Shown here piece after piece: positions 36,175-49,829 of a stretch of 64,000 bases of DNA. Both the position numbers and the translations under genes were made by a program. The notes under the pieces are model-generated. The model searched no databases and was not told the DNA's origin. It saw only the letters and a program-made list of their open reading frames with translations. Source of the stretch: Strongyloides papillosus (taxonomy: Eukaryota; Nematoda; Chromadorea; Rhabditida; Strongyloididae); assembly GCA_005656395.1 (NCBI GenBank), contig SRSI01000010.1, forward strand, positions 2,480,001 through 2,544,000, written 5' to 3'. The stretch's first letter is position 1. Every line of letters begins with the position of its first letter.

Positions 36175-39100
36175 AGAAGTGAATATATAAAATAGAAAAT
36201 AGTATAACAAGTATTTTTTGACAATTCAATTATATAAATAATAATAATAACAATAATCTATAAAAAGCTGTATTTAATATTAAATTTTGATAACAGTTGA
36301 TTAAAATATATTTTGTATACTTTAAAAATAATATAGTTAAAATTGTGGTCAGTCACCAATCTGTTTTGTATTTTAAATATATTATAATAAATGAAAGACA
36401 ATAAGATAATAGCAAACATATTGAAGTTTACTAATATTGATATATATTACATATTGTATCATTAGATAAGAAAACACTTTATTTAACTTTAAGTGGAAAT
36501 TATTTTAAATTAAATGATGATTAGAGATAAAAATTCTTCATTATTTATGGAAAATTACATTTGATAATTTCAATATATTTATATTATAGTGAAAGAAAAA
36601 GTAATGTGAGTTTAAATAAAAATAAAATGAAAAATAAATTTAATTATTATCTATGGATCACTGATATAAATTTTATTTATTCTTTATTTGTTTTCTTCTT
36701 CAAAAAATACTTTAAATAAATATATTTAATTATTGTTTGGTTCTTATATCATATTTACATGGAAAGAATGATACAAAAAAATATATTAGTTGTTAATATT
36801 TGAGATTATTAATTATTTTAATAATAAGAACTAGTTGATTAAAAATATGAAATTATACATATATATATAGATTAAAAATGAGTCTTATATGCATTACTAT
36901 TCTAAAAAATCACTTGTTTTTAATAATATAATTTTTTTAAATATTGAAGTAGAAGGAAAATAAAATATATACAAAATTAAATAAAAATTTTTCATCATTT
37001 AAGGCTGAATAATATAATATAGAATAATACGTGGAATAGTGATAAATAAGTAATGTAACTAAATGTACATTGATACAAGGTTAATTAATATTTTCTTAAA
37101 AAGAATTTACTTTGATCTGATTATAAGATTTACAACAATAAATTAACAGAATCAACACTTAAATTTTATATAATATAAAAATCTTCAGTACTATTAAAAC
37201 TTTCAAGAAAGTGTATTACCATATGTAAGAAAATATATACGAAAAGCACTCCATAATATCTTTATTAAAAATTCTTCAAAGTGTGGATAATATAAGAAAT
37301 GTATAACTTAAAATATATAGAATATTATAACACCTAAAGTTTACAAATTGTTATAAAAAATATATATACATATTATCCATGGTATCTTTATACCCATTAA
37401 AATAAAGAATATTAAACATATTTATCATCTAAAGTAATTTTCTTCCTATTTAAAAAAATTTATTTTATCTTTCCAAAATAAAGTATATTTATCACACAAT
37501 ATATAATAAATAATGTACTTGTAAACTTCTTACCGTTTTCTAAGAATTGATAATGGGAATTTGTGGAAAAAGTTTTGTCAATCATCTTTCTAAACATGTC
37601 GCTTTTTTTTATTCTTTTATTTAACTGTTAAGCAAAAATACATATATCCTCTTCCTAGATAAATAATATAAAATATACTACATGAAGAGAAAAATGGCAA
37701 AAAAAAGTCATTGTATATTAGAGATATTTTAGAAGTAATTTAAAATATTATCTAATATATATGATTATATGTCAATTAAAAAGAATGAAAATTAAAATAA
37801 AAAAAAGAAGATTTTTTTTTGCCCACTACCATTTAAATAAGGACTTAATTAATTTATAAATTAGAACATTTAAATAGAATACAAAAATATTAGCAGAAAA
37901 TTAACAATTTCGTCATACTTTCCTTTAACAAAAATAAAAACAGGTATGATAATTACATTATTTTTTAAAACAATATATATTTTTAAAAAATTTATCACAA
38001 ACTAGAGTTGAAATAGAAGAATAGAGATATCAAAGGAAAGAAATTAAATAATAACATTTTTTTAAAGTGCTTAAATTATAATTTATATTTCAAAATTTTT
38101 TTCGATGATAGGATGGAAGAAAAATATTACGCATATGAAAAATCAGTAACAATTGTAAGCTTGGTATTTGTATACTTATTTTAAAATCTCAAATTACATT
38201 TTCCAACAAAATATTATTATATTGATAGATATATATAGATTTATTATTGCTAAATAAAGAGGTGAATTTTATATACAAATATAAAAATAAATTAGATGTA
38301 TTGTCTAAATTATATGACAAAATTTTGATATACTAAAAAGGAGAGAACATTTTACGATATTAACTTCAATACAATTTATGATAGAAATAAACTTAAATTT
38401 AGTTCATGCTTTACAAATTGAATACTAGTTTTTATAAAATTAAACTAATAAAATCATCAATTAACATTGACCAAAAATTAGCTAACAGTCGGATATTTAT
38501 CCTAATATATCTGGTTACTTAAAAACAAGAAAAGGAAATTACATTAAAATAATGTTACAAAATATATAAAAAAATTAGTAAATAAAGTTTTGTAAAAGTT
38601 TTCTAAAACTTAGGCAACCAATGAAAAAGACACATTTTTAATTAAAGTATACGTAGAGAAAATTATATAAAGAAAATATATAATGAAAAAGTCTCATTGC
38701 AGTACGTGTTAGCGTTAATATCATTTTAACTGTAGCATTTAAGTGAAAATATATTCATGACCGGTTTTGTTAAATAGTACACAATTACAAATTTATCTAC
38801 TTTCTTTTGTTATTTAATAATTAGTAAAATTTAAAAACAAAGTCTTTAGATTACAAAGTGATAATGTATATCAAAGATATTAAGATTATTATAGGGGGAA
38901 CTCCCAAGAATAAATAAAGAAAAGTTTGATAAAAACTTTAGAGAAATTTATTTTATTATGTAAGAAAAAAATATTATTAATAATTACTTTTAAAGAAGAA
39001 TCAATTTTATGTAATAAATATAAAATCATCCTTGTAACGTAACTCTTAGACAATAAAATCTTAAATATTGTCTTATCAACAAAACTCTTCAAAAACTTAT

Positions 39101-41828
39101 AGTTGCTTTCAAAATATATAAAAAGAAAAGTAAGGAAAAGTAAATAACTTTAGCATTAAAAATGTGATAGCAAATATTGTCAAATCTTAAATATAATATA
39201 GTTTTTACCATAATAATATAGAAATAAAATATAAATAAGAATTTCTCACAAAAAAATGATACATAATATCAAAATTTCGTATAATTATTATACAAAATTT
39301 ACAAGATATATATATAATTTTATAAAAATAATACAAAATGTCTAAGTTTGTAACTGTTCAATCATTCAATACATATAGTTGGAATGTGAGAATAATGAAA
39401 ATTTAAAGCATATGCTATTAATGTAAGTAAGTTTGCATTTCACTTAAAGTATGTACTATCAACTTTCTCTAATGATGATTTCCTTAAAATCATACAATAA
39501 CACCATTTTATTATCTTACAATATATTGTAAATAAACATATAAGATTAATAATGTTTTCACTTATAATATAGTATTTATTTTATATAGAAATTAAAGGTT
39601 AAAAGTGTAATGCGCAGTTTAATTTCTAAATGCGTTCACAAATCAACAATAACTTCAAGTGTCAAGTACGACACCAGATTTTAAAACTGCTATTGCCACA
39701 ACATCACAAATTTAGTGGCTATTCTTTTGATGTATTTAAAATATAATGATAAAATGAAGATTTAGTATCCTATAAAGATTGTTATAAAATTATGATTACT
39801 ATATCTTTTATCTTTAAATTTATATATATCACAAATTAAATAGGCTACCTCAAATCAAATATTTTAAAAGTTATTGAGGAAGAATTTTAGTAGATTTTAA
39901 TGCAAAGATGATAACATTACTGAACTATATATATTTATATGTAATAAAAGAAAAATTAAAACATCTTTGTGGTAAGCTAGGAAAATAATAGTCGTCAATA
40001 ATAATCATTGTCAAATGGAAGGTAAATTTTATAGCTAACAATATTACAAAAAGTCAAAAAGAGTCTCTTAATTTTGAACTTTAATATTTAAATATTCAAC
40101 TCTTCTTCCAAAGACATTATAAATCTAAACAACAAAATGACATTTAGAAGAATAGTAAATAAAATGTTAAAAATGAATTAACATTTCCTAAATACTTTCT
40201 TTTAACTATAAGTATTTCACTCACGGCATCTTAACAATACAATGATATAAAAATACATTTTAAGATATCTCTTCTTTAAAAAATTGCCTTTCATGTATAA
40301 TATAAATTGGTAATATATTATAAAACCTATAAACAGTTAATGCTTCAATTCAAAAATCATGAAGCGGAAAGTTATAGTATTCTAATCAAAGAAAAATAAG
40401 AAAAGGAAAGTATTTTAAGAGATTAAAGTGAATAACACTTAAAACAATTAAGTTATTACTAAAAGGTCATTCACAACAAACAAGTAAAGTTTCAAAAAAA
40501 TTGTCTTGTCGTCAATGATGATAACGATCAAAAAGAGGTGAAAAATGAAAGTGACAAAATGTATGTAAAATGTTTATGAAAAGGACAGTTTTTTACATGC
40601 AAAAGACAAACTTTTTCTTTATCAGAAAAATGAGTAAAATATATGTCGTTGACATTTGTACGACATTATAACAACATCTACACTAATCTACAAACATGCC
40701 ATTTTTCAAATGCCACTTTAGACAAATGAATCCAAGAGAATGGTACATACAATAAGACTCCATTTCGGTCAATTAATATTATTTTATAAATAAATATTCC
40801 AAAAAATTTATGCGCAAACCATAGGGGCAGCTTATAAATATATATTAAATAAACCTACAAATACTATCAAAAAAACCCATCTTATTATTATATTCCAATA
40901 ATAATGATAAGATAATTTATCAAAAATGAAAACAAAATAATCTTAAATTTCTAGGAGGCAATATAGTGTGTTAAGATGCCTATTTAACTTAAAAAAGAGA
41001 TAGATATGGATAAATATAAATGTAAAAGTGATATAGTATTGTAGGGGAAAATAGAAATAAAATAACTTTGTAAAATTTTCTAAAAAAAAAAGATAAATGT
41101 ATAAATGATAGTCAAAAGAAAGCAAAATTTTGATTTTAATGAGATTTTTTAAAATAAAGGTTTTAGGAAAAAGAAACAAATTATTTATTTTTTATTTCCG
41201 TATTTTAATGGAATATATGAATGCCATAAAGATATACGTCTCTTTGGTAAACTATTGTTCTCGAAATGTTCACCTAAGTAACATTTATGCTACAAAAACA
41301 AAAAAAAATATATTCCTTTTATACATAGTAAGAAAAATTTTAGATAATTTCTATATATAAACTTTAGTCTCATAAAACACATTTTATACAACAAAATTTT
41401 AAACAACAAGACTTTAAGAAATATAATAATAAAAATTTAACTATTTACATTTCTAAATTAAGAACTCAACGTTATTCACCTTAATATATAACAACATTGT
41501 GGAACCAAACGAATAGAAGACAGATGGAATACTCAATCCCCATGATAATATTATAAAGTTGCGTTTATAGTTCTCTACTATTAGATAAAGAAATATTTTT
41601 ATTCATTTGGATGATTTAATTATGGCCCGTTTCCTTTTTATTGCCAAAAGAAGTACATACCACAAAAAAATTATCCTCAACAAATAAAATATTCACTTTT
41701 TTTATTTCCTTAAAAAAAGTATCATCACAACAGGTATGAAAACAAAAAACAATCAATAAATAAATTTATTCAATTATCTACATAAATTAAATTTCACCAG
41801 ACACTAATGACCAAAATTAGAAGCGGAA
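36175..41828. other. 5.6-kb gene-free AT-rich region upstream of the TANC-like gene
   Basis: No open frame with coding character on either strand. It includes the promoter side of the TANC-like gene and the 3' side of the RPA-interacting-protein gene. Many AT runs; nothing resembling a tRNA or other structured RNA was recognised. The size is large compared with the compact gene blocks elsewhere and could hold distal regulatory DNA or unrecognised 5' exons. Confidence 0.5.
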
Positions 41829-42559
41829 TTAAAAAAAGTCAAAATTAAACTTATCACTATATCCACATTCACTACAATGAATTAGCAAAAAACTATCCTT
41901 CCCACGTATATCTTGTCCTTTTATAGAAGTAATGGGAGCTTTTTTAAAACAACCAGTTTTGTGGTGTTTTGTTGTAGCAATTTGGAATAATTCATTCACA
42001 TCATCCTCATCAGGAGAGATGCATTCATTATAGAACGTATGACAGAAACCACAGTGCTTACAAGAAGCGATAACATTGCATCTACTAACTTTTTTCAACG
42101 TCACACGTCCATCGGGGCAATTTGGACATGAAATATATCTGCTGTCATCATTTTCAGATGCCATAGCTTTTACACACTCATTGACATCGTACTTCACACA
42201 CTGACGTTTGAACTCTTCATAAGATTCATATTCTGGAAGAAATTTATATTACTCATTAAGACATAAAATAACATACCTTGTAGGAAAACTTCCTCATATA
42301 TCTCTTTTACCATATCAATAAATTCATCCTCATTCTCAGGGATACTATTTTCAATAAGAAATTCCTTAATTACATCAATACCAGTAGTTTCCATTGCTTC
42401 CTCCTCATTAATTGTTTCAATATTCCTAAAGGAATTAAACCTGTTTTCCCTATTCTCCCGGATTTTACGAAAACACTCCTTCCTGATATCATCTTTCCAT
42501 CCAGCATTTCTGGTTTTATACTCGGTTAACCGTGGAGATTTTAAATTTTTGCGATTCAT
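41829..42559 (-). CDS. RPA-interacting protein (RPAIN/RIP-alpha) homologue
   Basis: Two exons, 42559-42277 and 42232-41829 (228 aa), over a 44-nt intron. The N-terminal basic motif (Y-K-T-R-N-A-G-W-K-D-D-I-R-K-E-C-F-R-K-I-R-E-N-R) matches the W-K-E-x-x-R-x-R-C-x-x-R-x-K-x-N-R importin-binding start of RPAIN. An acidic helical middle has paired E-E, and the C-terminal half has zinc-finger Cys pairs (C-P-N-C, C-K-H-C-G, C-S-E-C-G) with H-C and H-K-T-G-C between. RPAIN carries the single-strand DNA-binding complex RPA into the nucleus. Domain order and length (about 220 aa) fit. It is divergent from the PLRG1 gene, with 297 bp between starts. Confidence 0.82.
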
Positions 42560-42856
42560 GGTTTCAAATAAACTCTACCTAAAATAAATTAAATAGAGAA
42601 AAATACTATTCAGTGATAAAAAATGAAATATCGATTAATAAAAAGGTAGTTCTTTTCCGCTATGTGTTTTTTAAAAGATTACGAAAGAATGAACGATTCA
42701 AAATTGGGAAATGTTTTTTATTTTTGTGTATAAATAAAAAGGGTTTGTTATTTATAAAATACCCGCCATTAAGTTACAGAGTCTCGAAAAGATTTGAGGT
42801 AATTAGGAGAAAAGTAAGACTTTGGGATAGTGTGCCTTGCGTTTAATTTTTTAGTT

Positions 42857-44372
42857 ATGGCAAAGGTTTCACAAAATGTTGATATATCAACAAATGATAA
42901 CGGTATAAAAAATGTCAATCCACCGCAAGATGTTTTAGAAAAAAGGAAGCAACTTTTAGATACAATATGTCATTCAATGAAAAGGACTCATGAATTATTT
43001 TACCATGACTATGAAATATCTCCCTACGATGAAGAAAGGTAATGTTTTGTTTTATTAAATATTTAATCTTTTTATAAAATCTTTCTTTAGTGTACAATTA
43101 TGGAAGAAATATAAAATAAATTCAGAATGTAGTTCTATTAAAACGGCTGTAGAGAAAAGTAAAAAGGACTTAATTGATGAAAAAATGAATTTACCAAAAC
43201 ACCAGTATATAGGACAGGCCGTTGAAAGCCTTAAGAATCAATTGAGTATTAAGGGTCCGGAAAATAACCAATTAGCGTTAACTTCTGGGGTGACAGATAA
43301 AGTTTCAAATGCAATTTCAAGTAATAAAGAATTCAATGATAATAGTGTTAGAATGTTACTGCCCTCAAAAGCACCCTTAACCGTCAAACCAAAATGGCAT
43401 CCACCATGGAAATTGTATCGTGTCATTGCTGGTCATACAGGATGGGTTAGATGTGTCGATGTTGAACCTGGGAATCAATATTTTGTAACAGGTGGATCCG
43501 ATAGGATAATTAAAGTCTGGGATCTTGCCACCGGCAATTTAAAACTATCTTTAACTGGACACATATCATCTGTAAGAGGTGTTAAAATATCTCCCAGGCA
43601 TCCATTCTTATTCAGTTGTGGTGAGGACAAACAAGTAAAATGTTGGGATCTTGAGGTTAATAAAGTTGTTAGGCACTACCATGGTCATCTTTCAGCCGTT
43701 CAGGGACTTTCAGTTCACCCAACATTAGATGTTCTTTGTACGGCTGGAAGAGATTGTACAGTTCGTGTATGGGATATCAGAACTAAAGCACAAATTCATA
43801 CACTAACGGGACATTCAAATACAGTTGCATGTGTTGCTACACAATCAACAAACCCTCAAGTTATCTCTGGATCTCATGACTCAACAATACGTTTATGGGA
43901 TTTAGCAGCAGGAAAAACTTGGTGTACATTAACTCACCACAAGAAAAGTGTTCGTGCTTTAGCTTTGCATCCAACATTGTATATGTTTGCTAGTGGATCA
44001 ACGAATAATATCAGGCAGTGGAAATCTAAGAATGCCGAAATGGTTCGTTCGCTTAATCAGCATCAAGCTGTTATCAATGCATTAGCTTGTAACGAAGATG
44101 GTGTCTTAGTTTCAGGTGGTGATAATGGATCATTGCACTTTTGGGATTGGAACAGTGGTTTTTGCTTCCAACAAGACCAAGTTAAAGCACAGCCCGGTTC
44201 TATTGACTCTGAATCAGGTATCTTTTGTATGACATTTGATAAGTCAGGATCGAGGTTAATAACTGGTGATGCTGATAAAAGCATAAAGATGTACAAAGAA
44301 GATTTGACAGCAACAGAGGAAAGTCATCCTTTACAATGGAGACCAAATATTTTAAAAAGACAAAAGTTTTAA
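42857..44372 (+). CDS. plrg-1: Pleiotropic regulator 1 (PLRG1/PRL1), spliceosomal WD40 protein
   Basis: Two exons, 42857-43038 and 43091-44372 (487 aa), over a 52-nt intron. The N-terminal third is helical and charged; then [22 protein letters not shown] leads straight into seven WD40 repeats starting G-H-T-G-W-V-R-C-V, with W-D at repeat ends. This leader and repeat set are diagnostic for PLRG1. It is a core part of the NineTeen/CDC5L complex that activates the spliceosome. Length is close to human PLRG1 (514 aa). A TTTTTTAG acceptor lies 3 bases before the ATG, consistent with spliced-leader addition. The next plus-strand gene begins 244 bp downstream. Confidence 0.93.
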
Positions 44373-44616
44373 TATGTATTTAGTTGGTTTGTGATTAACG
44401 ATTTTACTAACAAGATCATCATTTCGTTTTGTGTTTTTAATTTTTATCCTTCTGTTATTCCTCAATAAATGTTATTAAACTTTAAGTGTACACAAAATAT
44501 ATCTTTTCAAGTGAGGCGTAGGAGGTATAAATAAATCGAACGATGGCAGTGATTAAGCAGTTAGTATCATATACATTGATTTTATATACTCTAAATTTTG
44601 TCTAGATAATAACGTC

Positions 44617-45000
44617 ATGGTTTGTCCACCTTTTTTTGAAAAAGCACCAAGTCTTCAAGTTAGACCAGATGGTTCTGTACTATTTGAATGCATGTGCAAT
44701 GCTAACCCCGAACCTACTATAAAATGGTTCTTTAAGGATAAAGAGTTACCTTCTGGTGACAAATACGTTATGAAACAAAAAAAGATGGTTGGTAAATGGG
44801 CTGTTACTATGACTTTAAAGGTAAATTTATTGAATAAATTATTTTGCATATATATATAAAAAAATTAAATTTAGAACCCACAACAATCTGATCAAGGAAT
44901 TTACAAAGTTACTGCAACAAATTCAGCTGGTACACATTCTGTTGAACAAAATTACGTAGCTATATGTACTAGTAAGGATATGTTTAAACAAAATTCGTAA
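44617..45000 (+). CDS. Single immunoglobulin (I-set) domain protein, intracellular type
   Basis: Two exons, 44617-44820 and 44875-45000 (109 aa), over a 54-nt intron. The whole protein is one Ig fold: P-P-F-F-E-K-A-P-S, G-S-V-L-F-E-C-M-C-N-A-N-P-E-P, I-K-W-F-F-K-D (core Trp), and finally D-Q-G-I-Y-K-V-T-A-T-N-S-A-G. The second disulphide Cys is Val (Y-K-V rather than Y-x-C) and there is no signal peptide, as in muscle I-set domains of titin, twitchin or UNC-89 that work in the cytosol. A TTTGTCTAG acceptor at 44605 leaves an 11-nt leader before the ATG, so trans-splicing is likely. The short reading ATGGCAGTGATTAAG at 44543 is out of phase and was not used. Partner unknown. Confidence 0.75.
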
Positions 45001-45075
45001 AAAATTTTATTGTTCAATGTATTATTTTGGAGATTAACGTTTTTTTAATTAAAAATATACTTTTTAATCATATTC

Positions 45076-45435
45076 TTAATAATGTTCTTGTACTGGTGAT
45101 TTTTCTAATAACTCTTTTCTAAGTGATATTCTTTGTGAATTTTCATCATCTAATGGTAAACTTTCAACGTATCTATAGGTACTTTCTCCTTTTTCTATGG
45201 GAAGATCATCTCCTCCTGTGCATGTTACTTCTCTGCTCCTCAAACTCGGACTACTGGCTTTTTCAGATCCTTTTGAGCTTAAAGGAGAACAAGTTTTATT
45301 ATTTTTATTGCTTTCCTTTTCATCAGTTTTTTTGTCATCTTGATTTCTATGAATGGTACCTAAATATACAATGTAAAAACTAAGAATAACTAATCCTCCA
45401 AACAGAATCTCTAGTATTTGAAGTAATATCGACAT
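45076..45435 (-). CDS. Small single-pass membrane protein, function unknown
   Basis: One exon of 119 residues. A single hydrophobic segment (about 4-26, I-L-L-Q-I-L-E-I-L-F-G-G-L-V-I-L) starts almost at the N-terminus, followed by a positive patch and a charged Ser-rich tail ending E-H-Y. With the basic residues after the segment, an N-out/C-in signal-anchor topology is likely. No family is recognised. Its stop lies 76 bases from that of the Ig gene, so the two 3' UTRs probably overlap. It is divergent from CDC45 (262 bp between starts). Confidence 0.55.
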   Translation of the reverse strand: MSILLQILEILFGGLVILSFYIVYLGTIHRNQDDKKTDEKESNKNNKTCSPLSSKGSEKASSPSLRSREVTCTGGDDLPIEKGESTYRYVESLPLDDENSQRISLRKELLEKSPVQEHY

Positions 45436-45697
45436 TTATAAAAGATGACAAACAGTTTTTTAAATAATTTAATATGACTTCTTATATTCCTTTTAATTTA
45501 TTCTTAATTTAACTATTCTTTATTTTATTAATATTTTCATACATAAATTGAATGTTCCATGTATTATTAAGATATTTTAAGGTAAATTGATACGCGGTCC
45601 ATGTTATAATTAAGGCGCTATAATATCATTGTTTATTACTTTCCAACATTTTATATTGCCTTTCATTTTTTTTTTATATTTATCATTAAATTTTTAA

Positions 45698-47568
45698 ATG
45701 ATTATTCAAGAGGAATTTAAGAAAAATTTTTATGATGTCATATCACAAAGAGTAAGGTCATTGTTAATTTTTTTTTATTAAAAAGTATTTTTAGCCAACA
45801 TGTGTTATCTTCAATACGGATGTGGATGCTTTATGTTCTTTTAAAATATTAAATGTATGTTTTTATAAAAATAAGATGATTTTGTTATGGAAAAATTTTA
45901 GACGTTGCTAAAATTTGACGACATATCAATAACTTTCATTGCTGTGGATAGTTTTACTGATCTCCAATCTTTGATGGGGGATTGTATTCAAGTGGGTGGT
46001 GCTATACTTTTAATTAATTGTGGTGGTAATAAAGATTTAAATATTATTGACAGACCTGAAGATACTATTGTTTTTGTTCTCGATTCAAGGCGTCCTATTT
46101 GCTTAAAAAATATTTATGGTGATGATTCGATACGTGTACTACTTCCGGAAGGTGATTTAGATGATTTACAAGTACCACCAGCAGATAGTCTCTATGATTA
46201 CACTAGTAGTGATGAGGAGGATGCTGAAAATGAGGAGAGTGGCTTTGAACGAACTATTCGCCATGAAAATAATGCAAGGAGATTTCAACAAAATCAAAGG
46301 TATGTGTTGGCAAAATATTATGAATTCAGTTGGACAGCCGTTGCATCATCTGTGTTTATGATTGAATTGGCACATTCTATGGGAAAATCAAATATTGAAT
46401 TAATGTGGTGCGGTGTTGTTGGTCTTACAAGTCAAATGGTAGATAAACTTATAACACAAGATGCTTTCACAAATGCGTGTGTTGATAGATTGGCAATGTT
46501 AATAAAAAAGTTCACAAATAGTAAAACAGGTGAATTAGATAAAAGTGATGATAAATTAAGGTTAACTTTTGATATTGAGTAAGGGAATATTTTTAATTAT
46601 GATTAACTTCGACTTTTTAAGATTGCTATTACCGCTGTATCGGCATTGGAGTTTGATAAAAAGTATGTCACAATCAGAAAATTATATTGCAAAAGCGAAA
46701 CTTTATACTCAAAGTGGTGTTTTAAAGATGAAACATTTACTTGTTCAGTTGGGTATTGAGTTAAATGAGGTTAATCAAAATTATTCAACATTAAATGCTC
46801 AACGAAGAAAAGAAATATTTGGAATTTTAATAGAAGATCAAAAGAAAAGATATATTGGATTCACAGCTCATTTTGGCTATTATACAAAATACTCAGCTAA
46901 TGATTTTGCACGTTTGCTGAGTAATGAAATGGCAAAAAATATAACAAAAGAATCTGCTAGTAAAAGAATTACTGATGCTTGGTCATTGTTAAGTAATTTT
47001 ATTGAAGGTTTTACACAAAAAGAAAACATTCCAAAAGCTATAGAAGATTATAAAGTATCACTTGAAGCAGTTACCGAGATAGCGTACAATTATTTAAATA
47101 CTTCACAATTGTTTGTTACAAGACAGTATTGCGTTGTTCGTCACCATACAACATTAGATCTTCACTACCTGTATTCGTCACACTTTTTTAATATATTCGC
47201 TTCATTAATAAAGAAATGTTATCTGGCATCCAAGGGAAATCGTAATATTTATAATATTCCGATTTTCTTTGAAATTCCAGGTGTTGGTGATAATATTGAA
47301 TATGTTAGGATAACAGGGCATATGCCAATAAATTCAACGTTTCCTGATGATGGATATATAAAGAATAGCGTCTCTTCAATCTTTCATAATGTTATTGAGC
47401 AGGCATCAATTAATGTAGAACATAGGGATTCATTCGATTCAAATGGTATGTTGGCTTTTTAAATTTATCATTTATAAATTTATCTTTTTAGTGGTATATG
47501 TTAAAACTGATCAACGACAATCATTCTATGAATCTGTTGGTATTTTTATTGAGACAAATTTGACATGA
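45698..47568 (+). CDS. cdc-45: CDC45, replicative helicase (CMG) subunit
   Basis: Five exons: 45698-45751, 45795-45854, 45902-46578, 46622-47445 and 47492-47568 (563 aa; human CDC45 is 566). Exon 1-2 give F-Y-D-V-I-S-Q-R then D-V-D-A-L-C-S-F-K-I-L, the conserved DHH-like start (human D-V-D-A-L-C-A-C-K-I-L). Exon 3 has L-I-N-C-G-G-N...D-T-I-V-F-V-L-D-S-R-R-P and an acidic loop; exon 4 begins L-L-L-P-L-Y-R-H-W-S-L, the human L-Y-Q-H-W-S-L region; exon 5 closes Y-V-K-T-D. CDC45 joins MCM2-7 and GINS to unwind DNA at replication forks. All introns are 43-47 nt and phases agree, so the model is firm. Confidence 0.95.
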
Positions 47569-48554
47569 ATAACAATTTTTATTGGTTTAACTTTGTTCAT
47601 TGTATGTTATTTACTTTTAATTTAACATTAATTGCTAACACGTAATCTTTTTATAAGTTTTTCTTTTAACATTAAAAACTTTAAACAAATAAAATGATAA
47701 ATTTATGTTGCTTTTTTTTAAATATAGATTGAACAAATCGGTATTTTTGTTAATCTATATGTCTGTCGTACATCATTGTTTTGATAATAAGAAATAACTG
47801 AAGATATTCAACGATGTACAAATAAACTTTTGAAAAGTTATTTAAAACACAAGTAACATTTCTTACAAATTGCAAAAAAACATCTTAAAAATTTTTGTAT
47901 AAAAAATGTTTAAAGTTACATTTATAGTAAAAAAAATCTATTTGAAGATATTTTAATTACTTAAAACATCAAAAGAAAATTTTCACTAAAATTCTTAAGA
48001 TATAAATGATGAAAAAATTAGGAAATCAAAGTTTTATTACACGTTACAATTAGGTAGTTTTAAATAAATTTAATTTATCATAACATTTTTAAATTGGTAA
48101 TAAAATTTTTTTATTTGTATTTACATAACATCAGGACAAAGGCATAGGAAATTTAACGAAAAAGTCGGTGATTTATTGAACCAAATATGATGTGGGAAGA
48201 TTTTCTAATTACCTTAAAATATCTTTTTTATTATTAAGTAAACATATGAATAAATTGATTTTTTCTTCCTCTTCCTAACTAATTAAAATTCAAATCTCCT
48301 CTTTACAAAAGTGCAATCTCATTTTTTTATTCTTTTACTTTATCTAAATAATCTTCTAGCAAACTTAATATATTCTACCACTATTTTAATATTTCTATTT
48401 AAATGAAGAAACCATTTTATAAACATAATGAGAATTTTATTTACATAAATAAAATATCTATTGGAAAATCTGATAAAATATTATTTATTTAAAAAAAAGT
48501 TTTGTCAATTTGACTGCTATAATACCAATAAATTTGTTTTATTTTTTAAAAATT
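47569..48554. other. Convergent intergenic region, AT-rich
   Basis: Nearly 1 kb between the 3' ends of CDC45 and the OVO-like gene. No coding frame or RNA gene was seen. Confidence 0.5.

Positions 48555-49829
<1,275 letters not shown>

Noticed and set aside
38889..41360. Frames of 67, 78 and 76 codons in the desert upstream of TANC
   Set aside because: Ile/Phe/Lys/Tyr-only composition expected from AT-rich random DNA.
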